A stretch of DNA of 64,000 nucleotides from JANLSE01 sp038214135 (GCA_038214135.1 JBBQSD010000009.1:25221-89220); one strand, 5' to 3'. Shown: positions 1 to 8,226, numbered from the stretch's first letter. A program made the numbers and translations. The notes: generated by a model not told the origin, from the letters alone.

Positions 1-1
1 C

Positions 2-448
2 GCACGAATCAAGCTTATTCTACATGGTGATGTTTCCGCTGGTGTGATGACGGCGATTGCCGATGCGCCCGCCGATATGCTGATGGGTATTGGTGGCGCT
101 CCCGAAGCTGTGATCACGGCCTGTGCTATGAAGTGCCTTGGTGGCGAGATTCAGTGCAAACTGTGGCCGCGCAATGATGAAGAACGGGCATTGGCCGCCC
201 AGAATAACCTGGATCTCAATATGGTCTACAAGACCACTGATCTCGTGCGCGGTGAGAATGTGTTCTTTGCGGCAACCGGCATCACCGATGGCGAATTTCT
301 GAAGGGCGTGCGCTATTTTGGTGGCGGCGCACGGACACATTCTGTACAGATGCGTTCGTCATCGGGAACCATTCGCTATATTGATGCAACCCATCGCTGG
401 GATAAGCTGATGCGTATTTCTGAGGTGCAGTACACCCACGACGAATAG
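2..448 (+). CDS. glpX: Fructose-1,6-bisphosphatase class II, C-terminal part
   Basis: The reading frame is open from the left edge of the window, so the 5' end is missing and 148 residues remain. The visible part has GlpX-family hallmarks: a HGDVSAG stretch, the GIGGAPEAVI motif followed by KCLGGE, and a late TDLVRGENVFFAATGITDG segment. The family hydrolyses fructose 1,6-bisphosphate to fructose 6-phosphate in the cytosol with divalent metal, in gluconeogenesis or the Calvin/RuMP cycles. The stop codon runs straight into a heptameric AGCCGAT repeat. Neighbours give no operon evidence because the next gene runs in the opposite direction. The family call is firm. Confidence 0.93.
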   Translation, partial: ARIKLILHGDVSAGVMTAIADAPADMLMGIGGAPEAVITACAMKCLGGEIQCKLWPRNDEERALAAQNNLDLNMVYKTTDLVRGENVFFAATGITDGEFLKGVRYFGGGARTHSVQMRSSSGTIRYIDATHRWDKLMRISEVQYTHDE

Positions 449-476
449 CCGATAGCCGATAGCCGATAGCCGATAG
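446..476. repeat. Heptameric tandem repeat (AGCCGAT)n
   Basis: About four perfect tandem copies of the 7-mer AGCCGAT begin at the glpX stop codon. A degenerate array of the same unit lies at about 12154-12188, after lysW. The repeats are intergenic and non-coding. Confidence 0.85.
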
Positions 477-691
477 AACCAACGTATCTCGTTCGCAGCC
501 GTGGCATGATTCACAAACACTGGTGGGCTACTAACACGCATTACGGGTCGGGTACCCTCGGGGTGCCGTAGCGCCTGGCCGCAGGAGGGTCCAGGGAACC
601 AGTCGGACGGTTCCCTGGTGCCAGCCGCGCATAGTGGCAAAAAGGCCATATCCGAACGGTTCCCTGCCGCAACCACGCGCAGTGGCATTTT
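477..691. other. Intergenic spacer with dispersed repeat
   Basis: No gene is seen. The spacer contains an 'rCAGCCGTGGCATGA' repeat near 496 and a GGGTCGGGTACCCTC / GTGCCG / GCGCCTGGCC element from about 546. The latter recurs at about 10420-10500 upstream of the homoisocitrate dehydrogenase gene. It also contains inverted GGTTCCCTGG words. Confidence 0.7.
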
Positions 692-1759
692 CTAGAGAAC
701 CCCAACAATCGAATGATCACCGAGCACCAGCCGATAGGCTTTTGGCTTGAGTTGGGATCGGGTGACTTCAACAGATCGACCGATTAGGCTATCTTCCAGG
801 CGGGCGGGCATATCCCGAATGGTACAGTTCTCCAGAACAATCGAATGCTCAATCTCGCTGCTTTCGATTGTGCAATGATGGTAGATCGAGGTAAATGGCC
901 CAACATACGAATTGACGATCCGGGTGTGTTCGCCAATAATTGCTGGCCCACGGATGGTGCTGTTGATGATCTCGGCTCCCTTTTCGATGATGACCTTACC
1001 GCTCAACTGTGAGGTGCCATCAACATTGCCTTCGATTAATGCAGGCATCTCATCCAGAATCAGCCGATTGGCCTCCAGCATGTCGTCCTTCTTGCCAGTA
1101 TCGATCCACCAGCCATTATGGATATAGGGGAACACCCGCCGCCCGTGTTCGACGAGCCATTGGATCGCATCGGTGATCTCGTATTCACCGCGCCCCGATG
1201 GCTTGATCGCCTCGACAGCATCCCAGATTGATTTATCAAACATATAGATTCCGACCAATGCCAGATCGGATTTTGGCTCGCGTGGCTTCTCGACAAGCCG
1301 CAATATCTGGCCTTGTGAATCCAGTTCAGCAACCCCAAACTGCTGTGGATTCGGCACCTGTTTTAATACAATCTGGGCGTTATAATCGCTCTCACCAAAC
1401 TGCTTGATCAGTGGCGAAATACCACCCTGAATGCAGTTATCGCCAAGGAACATGACGAAGCGATCATCGCCAAGGAATGGCCGGGCGATTTTGACAGCAT
1501 GGGCCAGGCCGAGTGGTGCTTCCTGCGGAATGTATTCGATTCGCACTCCCCAGCGATCACCATTTCCAACGGCTGCCTGAACCTCCGGGCCAGTTTCGCC
1601 AATAACAATGCCGATTTCGTTGATTCCAGCATCGCGAATTGCCTCAATAACCCGAAATAGAACCGGCTTATTTGCGACCGGAACGAGCTGCTTGGCGCTG
1701 GTATATGTAATTGGCCGAAGCCGCGTCCCTTTGCCACCACTGAGTACAAGGCCTTTCAT
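692..1759 (-). CDS. Glucose-1-phosphate thymidylyltransferase, long form
   Basis: This 355-residue sugar-nucleotide pyrophosphorylase starts MKGLVLSGGKGTRLRP, the signature nucleotide-binding loop of RmlA-type enzymes, with SAKQLVPVANKP following. The N-terminal 240 residues are the nucleotidyltransferase domain. The last ~110 residues carry hexapeptide-like repeats (GKVIIEKGAEI, IRGPAIIGEHTRI) of a left-handed beta-helix, the architecture of the long RmlA/StrD subfamily. It makes dTDP-glucose from glucose-1-phosphate and dTTP for deoxysugar and cell-surface polymers. The start at 1759 is chosen over upstream codons because AAAGGAG lies at the right distance and the family motif begins there. 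It is transcribed leftward and stands alone. Nucleotide preference (dTTP or UTP) cannot be read from sequence. Confidence 0.92.
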   Translation of the reverse strand: MKGLVLSGGKGTRLRPITYTSAKQLVPVANKPVLFRVIEAIRDAGINEIGIVIGETGPEVQAAVGNGDRWGVRIEYIPQEAPLGLAHAVKIARPFLGDDRFVMFLGDNCIQGGISPLIKQFGESDYNAQIVLKQVPNPQQFGVAELDSQGQILRLVEKPREPKSDLALVGIYMFDKSIWDAVEAIKPSGRGEYEITDAIQWLVEHGRRVFPYIHNGWWIDTGKKDDMLEANRLILDEMPALIEGNVDGTSQLSGKVIIEKGAEIINSTIRGPAIIGEHTRIVNSYVGPFTSIYHHCTIESSEIEHSIVLENCTIRDMPARLEDSLIGRSVEVTRSQLKPKAYRLVLGDHSIVGVL

Positions 1760-1815
1760 GAAGAGTAGCTCCTTTGTCATTAAAAGAATATCTTCGATTG
1801 TACACAAAGCTTGCC

Positions 1816-1852
1816 AAAACAATAACACGGTGGCTTTATACCACCGTGTTAT
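1816..1852 (-). terminator. Rho-independent terminator of the NlpC/P60 gene
   Basis: A perfect 12-bp stem (ATAACACGGTGG / CCACCGTGTTAT, 1822-1852) with a 7-nt loop is followed on the minus strand by TGTTTTGG. It lies 40 bp past the stop of the NlpC/P60 gene and before the thymidylyltransferase start. Confidence 0.8.
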
Positions 1853-1891
1853 GCTGCTGATACTATCTGATATTGAGTTGGTTCATTCGGA

Positions 1892-3493
1892 CTAGCGACG
1901 GGGGCGGATACCACCAACGAAGTGGCTCGTCCAGTAGCCATCATAGACATTGGAAACCTGCACACCATAGCGCGGCGTCATCGCATGAACCATGCGGCCA
2001 CCGCCGATATACAGGGCAACGTGCGAGATACCGCGCTTCCCACCGGTATTGGCGAAGAAGACCAGATCGCCTGGTGCGAGGCTATCCATACCACCAACGC
2101 GTGCGCCAACGCCAGAGCTATACTGTTGAGCGGCTGTGCGCGGCAGGCTGACACCATTCTGGGCATATACATAGCTCGTCAGGCCACTGCAATCGAAGCC
2201 GCGGCTTGGGCTTATGCCACCCCATCGGTAGCGATACCCAACGAATTGTACGGCATAGCTTGCAACATCGCCACTGGCCGGAATATTGGCTAAGCCTGGG
2301 CTATTGCCACTACGGCGGGCCGCTGCCACTGGCAGTGCCGGGAAATCCTTGCTAACCGGGACACGGCGCATGACATGCGATGATGCACCAAGCAGATCGC
2401 CAAAGATCCAGGCTTTTGTGCCATCTGGCATACGGATACGAACCCAATCCTTGTATTTGCCAAGTAGATTAACCTGAATGCCAGCATTAACCAGGCTCAC
2501 TTTGCTGTAGCGTGAATCCGGGCCTTTGCGCAGGTTCACCTGGTTCTCCAGGATCTGGCCAATCAGTGCAGGATTCGGATCAGGAAGGGTATTGGCAATC
2601 AACAATCGTGGAATAACATTTGGTTCGATTGTGAGAAATTCGCCCTTCACCCAGCCATCGCTGCTACCAGGGATACCAACGTGATACCAATCCTGATAGA
2701 TCTCCATCAATTCAAGCTTCGTATTTGGCTGGAGGCTGGTGATCGGAACATAATTGGTACCAGGGCCATCGCGTAGCAACAGGCCAGCCTCATTCACCAA
2801 GCCAATTTTCGGCGGTGGTGCAGCCGGGACATCCTTCTGCAGCACTTCGAACAGAATTGAGGCGGCTGTATCACTCACATTCAGCAATTCGCCGGAGATC
2901 CACATAGTTGGTTTATCGGCCCGCTCGCGAACCTGGAACCAATCGCCATAGCGGCCAATCACCTGGAGTGGGGTATCGCCTGGCATATGCGAAACGATAT
3001 CGTAATCCGTGCCTGGGCCATTGCGGAGATTGACCTTATCGCCGACTGTCGCAGCCGGGACAATAACCGGTGCGAGCGCCTCACTCATCGAAATAAGCGA
3101 TAGCGGAATAGGAATATTGGCATCATCGGGAAGCGGCCCATCACCAATTTGCTCTTGCCCATCGATACTGATTGGTGCTAACGGGATAACGATATCGGCA
3201 CTGGAATCAGGAACGGCAATCGAATATTGAGTGGGTGTTAGGGTTCCTGCTGGTACCTGGCTCAACAATACTGCGATTGGCAGTACCAGGATCACGAGCC
3301 CATGAAGGAGAAGGCGGGCCGGAAGGCGGGCAAGAGAATTCTTCGGGGAAGGGATATGTGAGCGAATGGTTTGCCACGCAATTGGCTGTGCTGTACGCTT
3401 GTGCAGCGTTCGCTGGTGGTTGGCTTTGCGCTGGAGTGTTTCCAAATCCTTCATCGATGCTGGCACGAGAGGGCGCTGGTTTTGCTCGATCAT
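1892..3493 (-). CDS. SH3-domain NlpC/P60 cell-wall peptidase
   Basis: This 533-residue predicted exported or membrane-anchored peptidoglycan hydrolase has a basic N-terminal cytoplasmic segment and a single hydrophobic helix at about 58-80. Three bacterial SH3 repeats follow at about 148-205, 233-288 and 315-367, each with a VNLRxGPGTDY-like start and a W(I/V)xGE(L/F)L end. The C-terminal NlpC/P60 domain spans about 407-528. The catalytic triad is visible as Cys435 (FDCSG), His491 (SHVALYIG) and His503 (MVHA). Such enzymes cut gamma-D-glutamyl to diamino acid bonds in stem peptides, and the SH3 repeats bind the wall. AAGGAG precedes the ATG. A strong terminator follows, so it is probably monocistronic. 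Confidence 0.93.
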   Translation of the reverse strand: MIEQNQRPLVPASMKDLETLQRKANHQRTLHKRTAQPIAWQTIRSHIPSPKNSLARLPARLLLHGLVILVLPIAVLLSQVPAGTLTPTQYSIAVPDSSADIVIPLAPISIDGQEQIGDGPLPDDANIPIPLSLISMSEALAPVIVPAATVGDKVNLRNGPGTDYDIVSHMPGDTPLQVIGRYGDWFQVRERADKPTMWISGELLNVSDTAASILFEVLQKDVPAAPPPKIGLVNEAGLLLRDGPGTNYVPITSLQPNTKLELMEIYQDWYHVGIPGSSDGWVKGEFLTIEPNVIPRLLIANTLPDPNPALIGQILENQVNLRKGPDSRYSKVSLVNAGIQVNLLGKYKDWVRIRMPDGTKAWIFGDLLGASSHVMRRVPVSKDFPALPVAAARRSGNSPGLANIPASGDVASYAVQFVGYRYRWGGISPSRGFDCSGLTSYVYAQNGVSLPRTAAQQYSSGVGARVGGMDSLAPGDLVFFANTGGKRGISHVALYIGGGRMVHAMTPRYGVQVSNVYDGYWTSHFVGGIRPRR

Positions 3494-3755
3494 GGAGCAT
3501 CTCCTTGTTGTAACACTCGCAGATAATAGCCGTTATTCAATTGATAACCTATCTGCAATTGGTCATGCATGCTTCAGATCTCAATCAGCTTGTGGAATGG
3601 CGTGAGTGTATCATAGGTCGTTAAAATATGCAAACTATCTGGTAATTGTCAACTTACAACAGTAGTTTTGCGCATCCTAACGCACTCTGCGCTCTACAAT
3701 CTGTCGGAGTTTTATCGTTGCTAGAACATACTGCATGCTTACAGATTGGTTATTT

Positions 3756-4634
3756 TTAGCTGATAACGAGCCCTTGGCCCTCCATCCAGAAACGTGCCCA
3801 GGAGAATAACCCAAGCTCGATTGTTGTCAGGATGAGCGCGATTGTTCCTGGCCGGGCAAGATCCACCCAGCGCACAACCATGTTTTCATAGCGCATTGCA
3901 ATTGCTGCAACCAGCAGATTGACAAAGAACAGGATGCCGACGATGCCAACCCAGGCAACGATTGCGATTGGCCAGTAGAACAGGGCGATATTGCCATAGA
4001 TGGCTGCCCATGCCAGCAGATTAACCAGCAATGCACCAGCCAGTTCGAGCCAGCCGTTCAACACACGCTGTTCGCGATCCACATCCCTACGCAGCGCAAG
4101 ATTCAGAATGAGTAGAAGCATGACAGCTACTGCGCTACCCATGCCGATTCCGGTAAGGGTGCGGATCTCGTTGCGTGGCACATACAGATTCGGCAAGAAC
4201 AGATCGCGTAATAATGAATTGATGCCATCGATGCCCATGATCACAACAAATACACCGAGCGTAATTGTGATCGGTAGTGACGGGAGCTTGCCTGCACGAT
4301 TGCGACCCAACACCAATAGATAGATGGTTGTGATCAGGTAGCTGGAATAGATGCCGGTGTTGCGGGCGCACAATGGCAACTGCAGGCCGCCCATCTGGAC
4401 ATTATGAATCTGGGCGCAGACGCCATGAACCGCTGCGTACATCTTCCAGTTCAATGGGATGCCAGGCCAGGCTAGTAATCCAAGCAGCAGAATGCCAATG
4501 AAGCCGGCAAATGCAAACCGCCAGGCACGCTCGCTTGATGGCTGGGATTCGCGCTGGGCTTGTTCCTGGGCCTGGCGGGCTGCCAACCGCTCCTGGGCTA
4601 GGCGGATAATTTCACTGCTACTTGGTTCGGTCAT
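3756..4634 (-). CDS. DUF2085 multi-pass membrane protein (long paralogue)
   Basis: This 292-residue membrane protein has a charged, Gln/Glu-rich N-terminal cytoplasmic tail (1-37) and about seven hydrophobic segments. Near residue 73 it has a Cys-x-x-x-His element, and at 89-95 a CARNTGIY motif. Together these match the conserved Cys/His face of DUF2085 proteins, whose function is unknown. A shorter DUF2085 paralogue lies 1.1 kb upstream, with a TlpA-type thioredoxin gene between them on the same strand, which hints at a shared periplasmic thiol or metal role. A 47-bp tandem palindromic repeat separates it from the TlpA gene. Confidence 0.75.
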   Translation of the reverse strand: MTEPSSSEIIRLAQERLAARQAQEQAQRESQPSSERAWRFAFAGFIGILLLGLLAWPGIPLNWKMYAAVHGVCAQIHNVQMGGLQLPLCARNTGIYSSYLITTIYLLVLGRNRAGKLPSLPITITLGVFVVIMGIDGINSLLRDLFLPNLYVPRNEIRTLTGIGMGSAVAVMLLLILNLALRRDVDREQRVLNGWLELAGALLVNLLAWAAIYGNIALFYWPIAIVAWVGIVGILFFVNLLVAAIAMRYENMVVRWVDLARPGTIALILTTIELGLFSWARFWMEGQGLVIS

Positions 4635-4650
4635 GATGGTACCTCTATAT

Positions 4651-4820
4651 TGGGCGGTTCACGAACCGCCCCTACGGGATGGCGGCGGATGCACTATTGG
4701 GCGGTTCGTGAACCACCCCTACGGGATGGCGGCGAATGCACTTTTGGGCGGTTCGTGACCCACCCCTACGGGATGGCGGCGAATGCACTATTGGGCGGTT
4801 CGTGAACCGCCCCTACGGGA
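4651..4820. repeat. Four tandem copies of a 47-bp palindrome-bearing repeat
   Basis: Copies start at 4651, 4698, 4745 and 4792, an exact 47-bp period. Each begins with the palindrome GGGCGGTTCGTGAACCGCCC or a near variant, followed by CCTACGGGATGGCGGCG. The third copy has a broken palindrome arm (GTGACCCACC). Single copies of the same palindrome occur elsewhere, for example near 47872-47893. In RNA each copy would form a 9-10 bp hairpin between tlpA-like and DUF2085 genes. Confidence 0.9.
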
Positions 4821-4827
4821 TACCGTA

Positions 4828-5385
4828 TTAGCGGGATTTTTCGATACTTTGTTGGATCATTTGTTCGTCCATTGCGCCCAATCGCCAATCGCCAACGGTT
4901 CCATCTGGCCGAATGAAATAGCTGGTTGGTAGGTTACGAACACCATAGCGTTCGGGAATTTCGCCACTTGGGTTAGCGATTAGTGTGAATTGGACGCCGA
5001 CTTCCTTGGCGTATGGGGCGATGACGCTGGCTTCCTCTAGTTTGTTGATGCCAAGGATGACGATCATGCCATTTGAATCATCGGCGATCTTCTGGAGATC
5101 GGGCATTTCCTCACGGCAGGGACCGCACCATGTTGCCCAGAAATTGACGATGACAATTTTGCCACGCAGATCGCTGAGCTTGGTTGTTGTGCCATTGCTA
5201 GTCGTATATTCGAAATCTGGTGCTGGATCGCTGGTTGTAACAGTGCCAGGCCCGCCAGCATTGAGCAATTTGGATTGCCCTGCAACATTGGCTGGCAACG
5301 CAACTCCTGTTGGTGCAATTGGTTGAGCCTGGCTACATCCGGCGATCAGTATGGCAGTGAGTATGAGCCAATGATAGTGTTTCAT
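4828..5385 (-). CDS. TlpA-like thioredoxin-fold lipoprotein
   Basis: This 185-residue protein has a lipoprotein signal peptide (lipobox LIAGC, lipidated Cys17) and a TlpA/ResA/AhpC-TSA thioredoxin fold. The active site is WCGPC with Cys87 and Cys90, and the cis-Pro loop is the NLPTSYF segment. Such proteins are membrane-tethered extracytoplasmic disulfide reductases or oxidases, often for cytochrome c maturation or Cu-site assembly. Both neighbours on the same strand are DUF2085 membrane proteins with conserved Cys/His residues, so a common redox task is plausible but unproven. The start is an ATG with only a weak AGGTGG upstream. Substrate unknown. Confidence 0.88.
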   Translation of the reverse strand: MKHYHWLILTAILIAGCSQAQPIAPTGVALPANVAGQSKLLNAGGPGTVTTSDPAPDFEYTTSNGTTTKLSDLRGKIVIVNFWATWCGPCREEMPDLQKIADDSNGMIVILGINKLEEASVIAPYAKEVGVQFTLIANPSGEIPERYGVRNLPTSYFIRPDGTVGDWRLGAMDEQMIQQSIEKSR

Positions 5386-5773
5386 GGTACCACCTAACGC
5401 GACAGAACGAAGAACCGAGAACCAACCCAGAAGTCAGGAGTCAGCAGTCAGAAGTCAGGAGTCAGAATACTGAACTACTGAACTGCTGAACTAAGAACCT
5501 GACCCTGAACTACGAAACCGAGACCGAGAACTGCCCTCACCCCCGGCCCCGCTCCCACTGGGAGCGGGGAGGCGCAGTAGAGGTGAGGGGGAGAACCAAG
5601 AACCGAGAATGGTGCAATTCAATATATTGCCAGGGTGCTACTAATAGGATGTGGGTGGTGGCGCGCCCACCTGACTACCTGCACCCACTGGAATTTTATA
5701 TTATTGATGCTTTATTCTACCAACATATATGATGAACTATTCTGACTCCTGACTCCTGTCTTCTGTCTCCTGG
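5386..5773. repeat. Repeat-rich intergenic spacer
   Basis: No gene is seen. The spacer contains GTCAGGA-type heptamers at 5430-5468, an inverted block at 5741-5772, and 'GAACCRAGAACCGAG' words. A CCCTCACCCC...CTCCCACTGGGAG...GGTGAGGGGG long inverted repeat lies at about 5535-5592. Confidence 0.8.
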
Positions 5774-6328
5774 TTACCCCGGACTCATGATTGTGCGCAG
5801 ATCGCGATCCAGGCGCGGGTATAGGGCGATCAGAACGGCGATGGCGAATAGGCCACCTGTGATCATGCGTAACCAGAAGTTCGGGGTGCCGATGGCGTCG
5901 CCGCCACCGCGAATGCCAATGTCGAGCAGATCATCGATCATGTGGGTAGTGCCATCCAGCAGGATTGGTAGCATGAGTAGCCCGCCGATCCGTAGTGATA
6001 CTGGCCGAATGCGATTGCGGACGAGGCCAAACAGCAGGCCACCAATAAATACGGTTGTGTACATTGCTGTTTCGCGATGGCAGAAGGCAACCTGATAGCC
6101 ATATAGGAAGAAGGAGCGCTCGGGAATCTGGTGGCAGAATGCGTGATAGATGGCAAAGATGAAGTTGCCGAGCGCATGATTGCCAGCTGCATGGGCCAGT
6201 GGTGAGAGCCATGGCAACCCGCCATACAGCAGTACAAGGCCATTGGCGAAGAGCAGCCAGTGGCGTATGGCCCATTGAATAGCTCGTTCGAGTGTGTGTG
6301 CCCATGCTGGGATGACTTGGACAGCCAT
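5774..6328 (-). CDS. DUF2085 membrane protein (short paralogue)
   Basis: This 184-residue integral membrane protein has about four hydrophobic segments. The DUF2085 core is clear: CHQIPERSFFLYG with Cys65-His66, then CHRETAMYT with Cys83, then a GTTHMIDDL motif. DUF2085 function is unknown; the invariant Cys/His residues suggest metal or heme binding. The start at 6328 is preferred over an upstream in-frame ATG because AGGAG sits 6 bases before it and the extra 47 residues look like non-coding translation. It is transcribed leftward ahead of the TlpA-like gene but separated from it by a 388-bp repeat spacer. Confidence 0.82.
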   Translation of the reverse strand: MAVQVIPAWAHTLERAIQWAIRHWLLFANGLVLLYGGLPWLSPLAHAAGNHALGNFIFAIYHAFCHQIPERSFFLYGYQVAFCHRETAMYTTVFIGGLLFGLVRNRIRPVSLRIGGLLMLPILLDGTTHMIDDLLDIGIRGGGDAIGTPNFWLRMITGGLFAIAVLIALYPRLDRDLRTIMSPG

Positions 6329-6559
6329 CGCATTCTCCTGTGCTTCTACTCCCGTGTTGGATTGTCGTTTGATTGATCCGCAGATTATGCAGATTGCCCG
6401 CTTGAACGCTTGAACGCTTTGACCGCTTATGCCCATAGTGCCGCTGGCGGGCGGCCGATGCGGAGGCATGCTGCACTGTTGTTTGAATGAGCCACCGACG
6501 TTGTTTCAATCATGCATAGTATATCTATTATAGCAGTGACTGGTGGGGATGCCATGCAT

Positions 6560-6588
6560 TTGACAAGACTGATAGCTGGTGCTATAGT
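6560..6588 (+). promoter_or_regulatory. Sigma70-type promoter of the lysine cluster
   Basis: TTGACA at 6560-6565 and TATAGT at 6583-6588 are separated by exactly 17 bases. Transcription would begin near 6595, about 33 bases before the leader ORF and about 245 bases before lysT. Confidence 0.78.
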
Positions 6589-6627
6589 CGCTGGCGTTCG
6601 ACAGAGAACCAGTAAAGAATAGTAACA

Positions 6628-6687
6628 ATGAATCTGAGCGCTACGCAGAACAAGCAGAGCAAAAAACCGGACCGCGGGTCTGGTTAG
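6628..6687 (+). CDS. Leader peptide with tandem Lys codons
   Basis: This is a 19-codon ORF (MNLSATQNKQSKKPDRGSG) lying between the lysT promoter and a terminator. Lys occurs at codons 9, 12 and 13. The AAA AAA pair at 6661-6666 sits immediately before the first stem of the attenuator hairpin, exactly where a stalled ribosome would mask it. The upstream AAAGAA is only a weak ribosome-binding site, so translation needs proof. The role proposed is to sense charged tRNA-Lys, not to make a functional peptide. Confidence 0.6.
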   Translation: MNLSATQNKQSKKPDRGSG

Positions 6688-6752
6688 CTTCGCTTGCCTG
6701 CATGCGAAGAGACTTGGCCCGCTTCACCCGCTATGGGGAGGCGGGTTTTCTT
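6666..6752 (+). promoter_or_regulatory. Transcription attenuator of the lysine cluster
   Basis: There are four pairing regions. Region 1:2 is ACCGGACC (6666-6673) with GGTCTGGT (6677-6684), 8 bp with one G-U. Region 2:3 is GCGGGTC (6674-6680) with GGCCCGC (6716-6722), 7 bp with one G-U, enclosing a nested CTTCGC/GCGAAG hairpin at 6688-6709. Region 3:4 is a terminator, 6718-6745 (CCCGCTTC-A-CCC GCTAT GGG-GAGGCGGG) followed by TTTTCTT. Pairing 2:3 uses the 5' arm of the terminator and would block it. Stalling at the Lys codons masks region 1 and frees region 2. This is the trp/his-type attenuation logic. The structure is directly readable; regulation is inferred. Confidence 0.72.
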
Positions 6753-6838
6753 ATGTTCGGGTGATAGATACTGGCATACTGGCGGCATGGCTGCCACATT
6801 CTACATCGTGATATGTGAATATCTGAAGGAGCAGCAGG

Positions 6839-8095
6839 ATGGCACAGACACTCGCGGAGCAGATCCTTTCGCACGCTTCTGGACAGGGGGCCCATGCTGG
6901 CGACAATGTAGTGGTTCAGGTTGATCTGGCGATGATGCACGATAGTATTTCGCCGAGCATTATTAAGGTGCTGGAGCAGGAACTGGGCGCGGAACGGGTT
7001 TGGGATCCATCTAAGATTGCGGTGGTGGTTGATCATGTGGCTCCAGCGGCGACGATCCAGACGGCTGAGTATCAGGCGAATCTGCGGCGCTGGGTTCGCA
7101 AGCAGGCGATTCCAAACCTGTTTGATGTTGGCCGTGGCATTTCACACCCGGTGCTTGTTGAGGAGGGATTGGCGCGGCCTGGCATGTTGATTATTGGCAG
7201 CGATTCGCATTCGACTGGCTATGGCGCGGTTGGCGCTTTTGGCACTGGTATGGGCTCGACGGATATGGCATTGGCGCTGGCGACTGGCCGGATCTGGTTG
7301 CGCGTGCCGGAGACGGTGCGGGTGCTGGCGCATGGCCGTTTTGGGCCGGGGGTCAGCGCCAAGGATCTGGGCTTGTTTGTGGCACGCACGATTGGGGCCG
7401 CTGGTGCGACCTACCAATCGGTTGAGTGGCATGGGCTGGATTTCCTTTCGGTTGGCGAGCGCATGACCCTAGCAACGCTCTCGATTGAGGTTGGGGCCAA
7501 GGCCGGGATTGTGGTGCCATCTGGCGCAGGGTTTGATGCCTGGGCTGGCCCACGCGGGATTAGTGTGCCGGAATGGCTGTGGGTTGATGAAGGAGCCACC
7601 TATGCCCGTACGGTTGAGGTGGATCTGGCAACACTTGAGCCGCAGATCAGCGCGCCGCATTATGTCGATAATGTGACCAATGTGAGTGATCTTGGGCGCG
7701 TGGCTGTCGATGTTGTGTATATCGGCACATGCACCAATGGCCACCATGATCATATGGCAGCGGCGGCGCGCTTGTTGAAGGGCCGCAAGGTCGCGGCAGG
7801 TGTACGGCTGCTGGTGGTTCCGGCATCGAGTGAGGCACTGTTGCAGGCCACCGAGGATGGAACGCTGGCGACCCTGATTTCGGCTGGGGCTGCGATTGGG
7901 ACGCCCGGCTGTGGGGCGTGTATTGGCCGCCATATGGGTGTGTTGGCTCCTGGCGAGGTGTGTTTGTTTACTGGTAATCGCAACTTCCGTGGGCGTATGG
8001 GCTCGCCAGAGGCACAGATCTACCTTGGCTCGCCAGAGGTTGCGGCAGCGACAGCGATCACCGGCTATATTACGCATCCGTCGGAGATTAGGTAG
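6839..8095 (+). CDS. lysT: Homoaconitase large subunit
   Basis: This 418-residue aconitase-superfamily large subunit carries three [4Fe-4S] cysteines: Cys298 (GTCTNG), Cys358 and Cys361 (GCGAC). It also has the GSDSHSTGYGAVGAFGTGMG substrate region. With LysU it should convert homocitrate to homoisocitrate via homoaconitate in the alpha-aminoadipate route to lysine. The sequence alone cannot exclude isopropylmalate dehydratase (LeuC), but linkage to lysU, homoisocitrate dehydrogenase and lysW favours homoaconitase. AAGGAG lies 8 bases before the ATG. It is the first structural gene behind a leader-peptide attenuator. Confidence 0.88.
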   Translation: MAQTLAEQILSHASGQGAHAGDNVVVQVDLAMMHDSISPSIIKVLEQELGAERVWDPSKIAVVVDHVAPAATIQTAEYQANLRRWVRKQAIPNLFDVGRGISHPVLVEEGLARPGMLIIGSDSHSTGYGAVGAFGTGMGSTDMALALATGRIWLRVPETVRVLAHGRFGPGVSAKDLGLFVARTIGAAGATYQSVEWHGLDFLSVGERMTLATLSIEVGAKAGIVVPSGAGFDAWAGPRGISVPEWLWVDEGATYARTVEVDLATLEPQISAPHYVDNVTNVSDLGRVAVDVVYIGTCTNGHHDHMAAAARLLKGRKVAAGVRLLVVPASSEALLQATEDGTLATLISAGAAIGTPGCGACIGRHMGVLAPGEVCLFTGNRNFRGRMGSPEAQIYLGSPEVAAATAITGYITHPSEIR

Positions 8096-8101
8096 GAGTT
8101 A

Positions 8102-8212
8102 GAAGTCAGGAGTCAGGAGTCAGAATATGTGGTTATTCAGCGCCGTGTCAATCGCATAACCATAGCAGTTTTATACGCGCCTTCTGAATGCTGACTCCTG
8201 ACTCCTGAATAC
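8102..8212. repeat. Inverted pair of GTCAGGA heptamer arrays
   Basis: GTCAGGAGTCAGGAGTCAGAATA (8105 onward) and its reverse complement type CTGACTCCTGACTCCTGAATAC (8191-8212) face each other across about 65 bases between lysT and the PLP-enzyme gene. The transcript could fold back into a long hairpin. Confidence 0.8.
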
Positions 8213-8226
8213 TGGGAAAGATACAC

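Noticed and set aside
4651..4820. CRISPR array
   Set aside because: The period is 47 bp with no variable spacers; whole units are repeated, so it is a tandem palindromic repeat.
6660..6750. T-box riboswitch upstream of lysT
   Set aside because: GGACCGCGGGTC resembles part of a T-box core, but the UGGNACCGCG consensus is not met and the leader is too short for a stem I with a specifier loop. The leader-peptide attenuator explains the same bases better.
7469..8077. 202-codon antisense ORF over lysT
   Set aside because: The translated sequence is low-complexity and unlike any family; lysT has intact [4Fe-4S] motifs in the sense frame.
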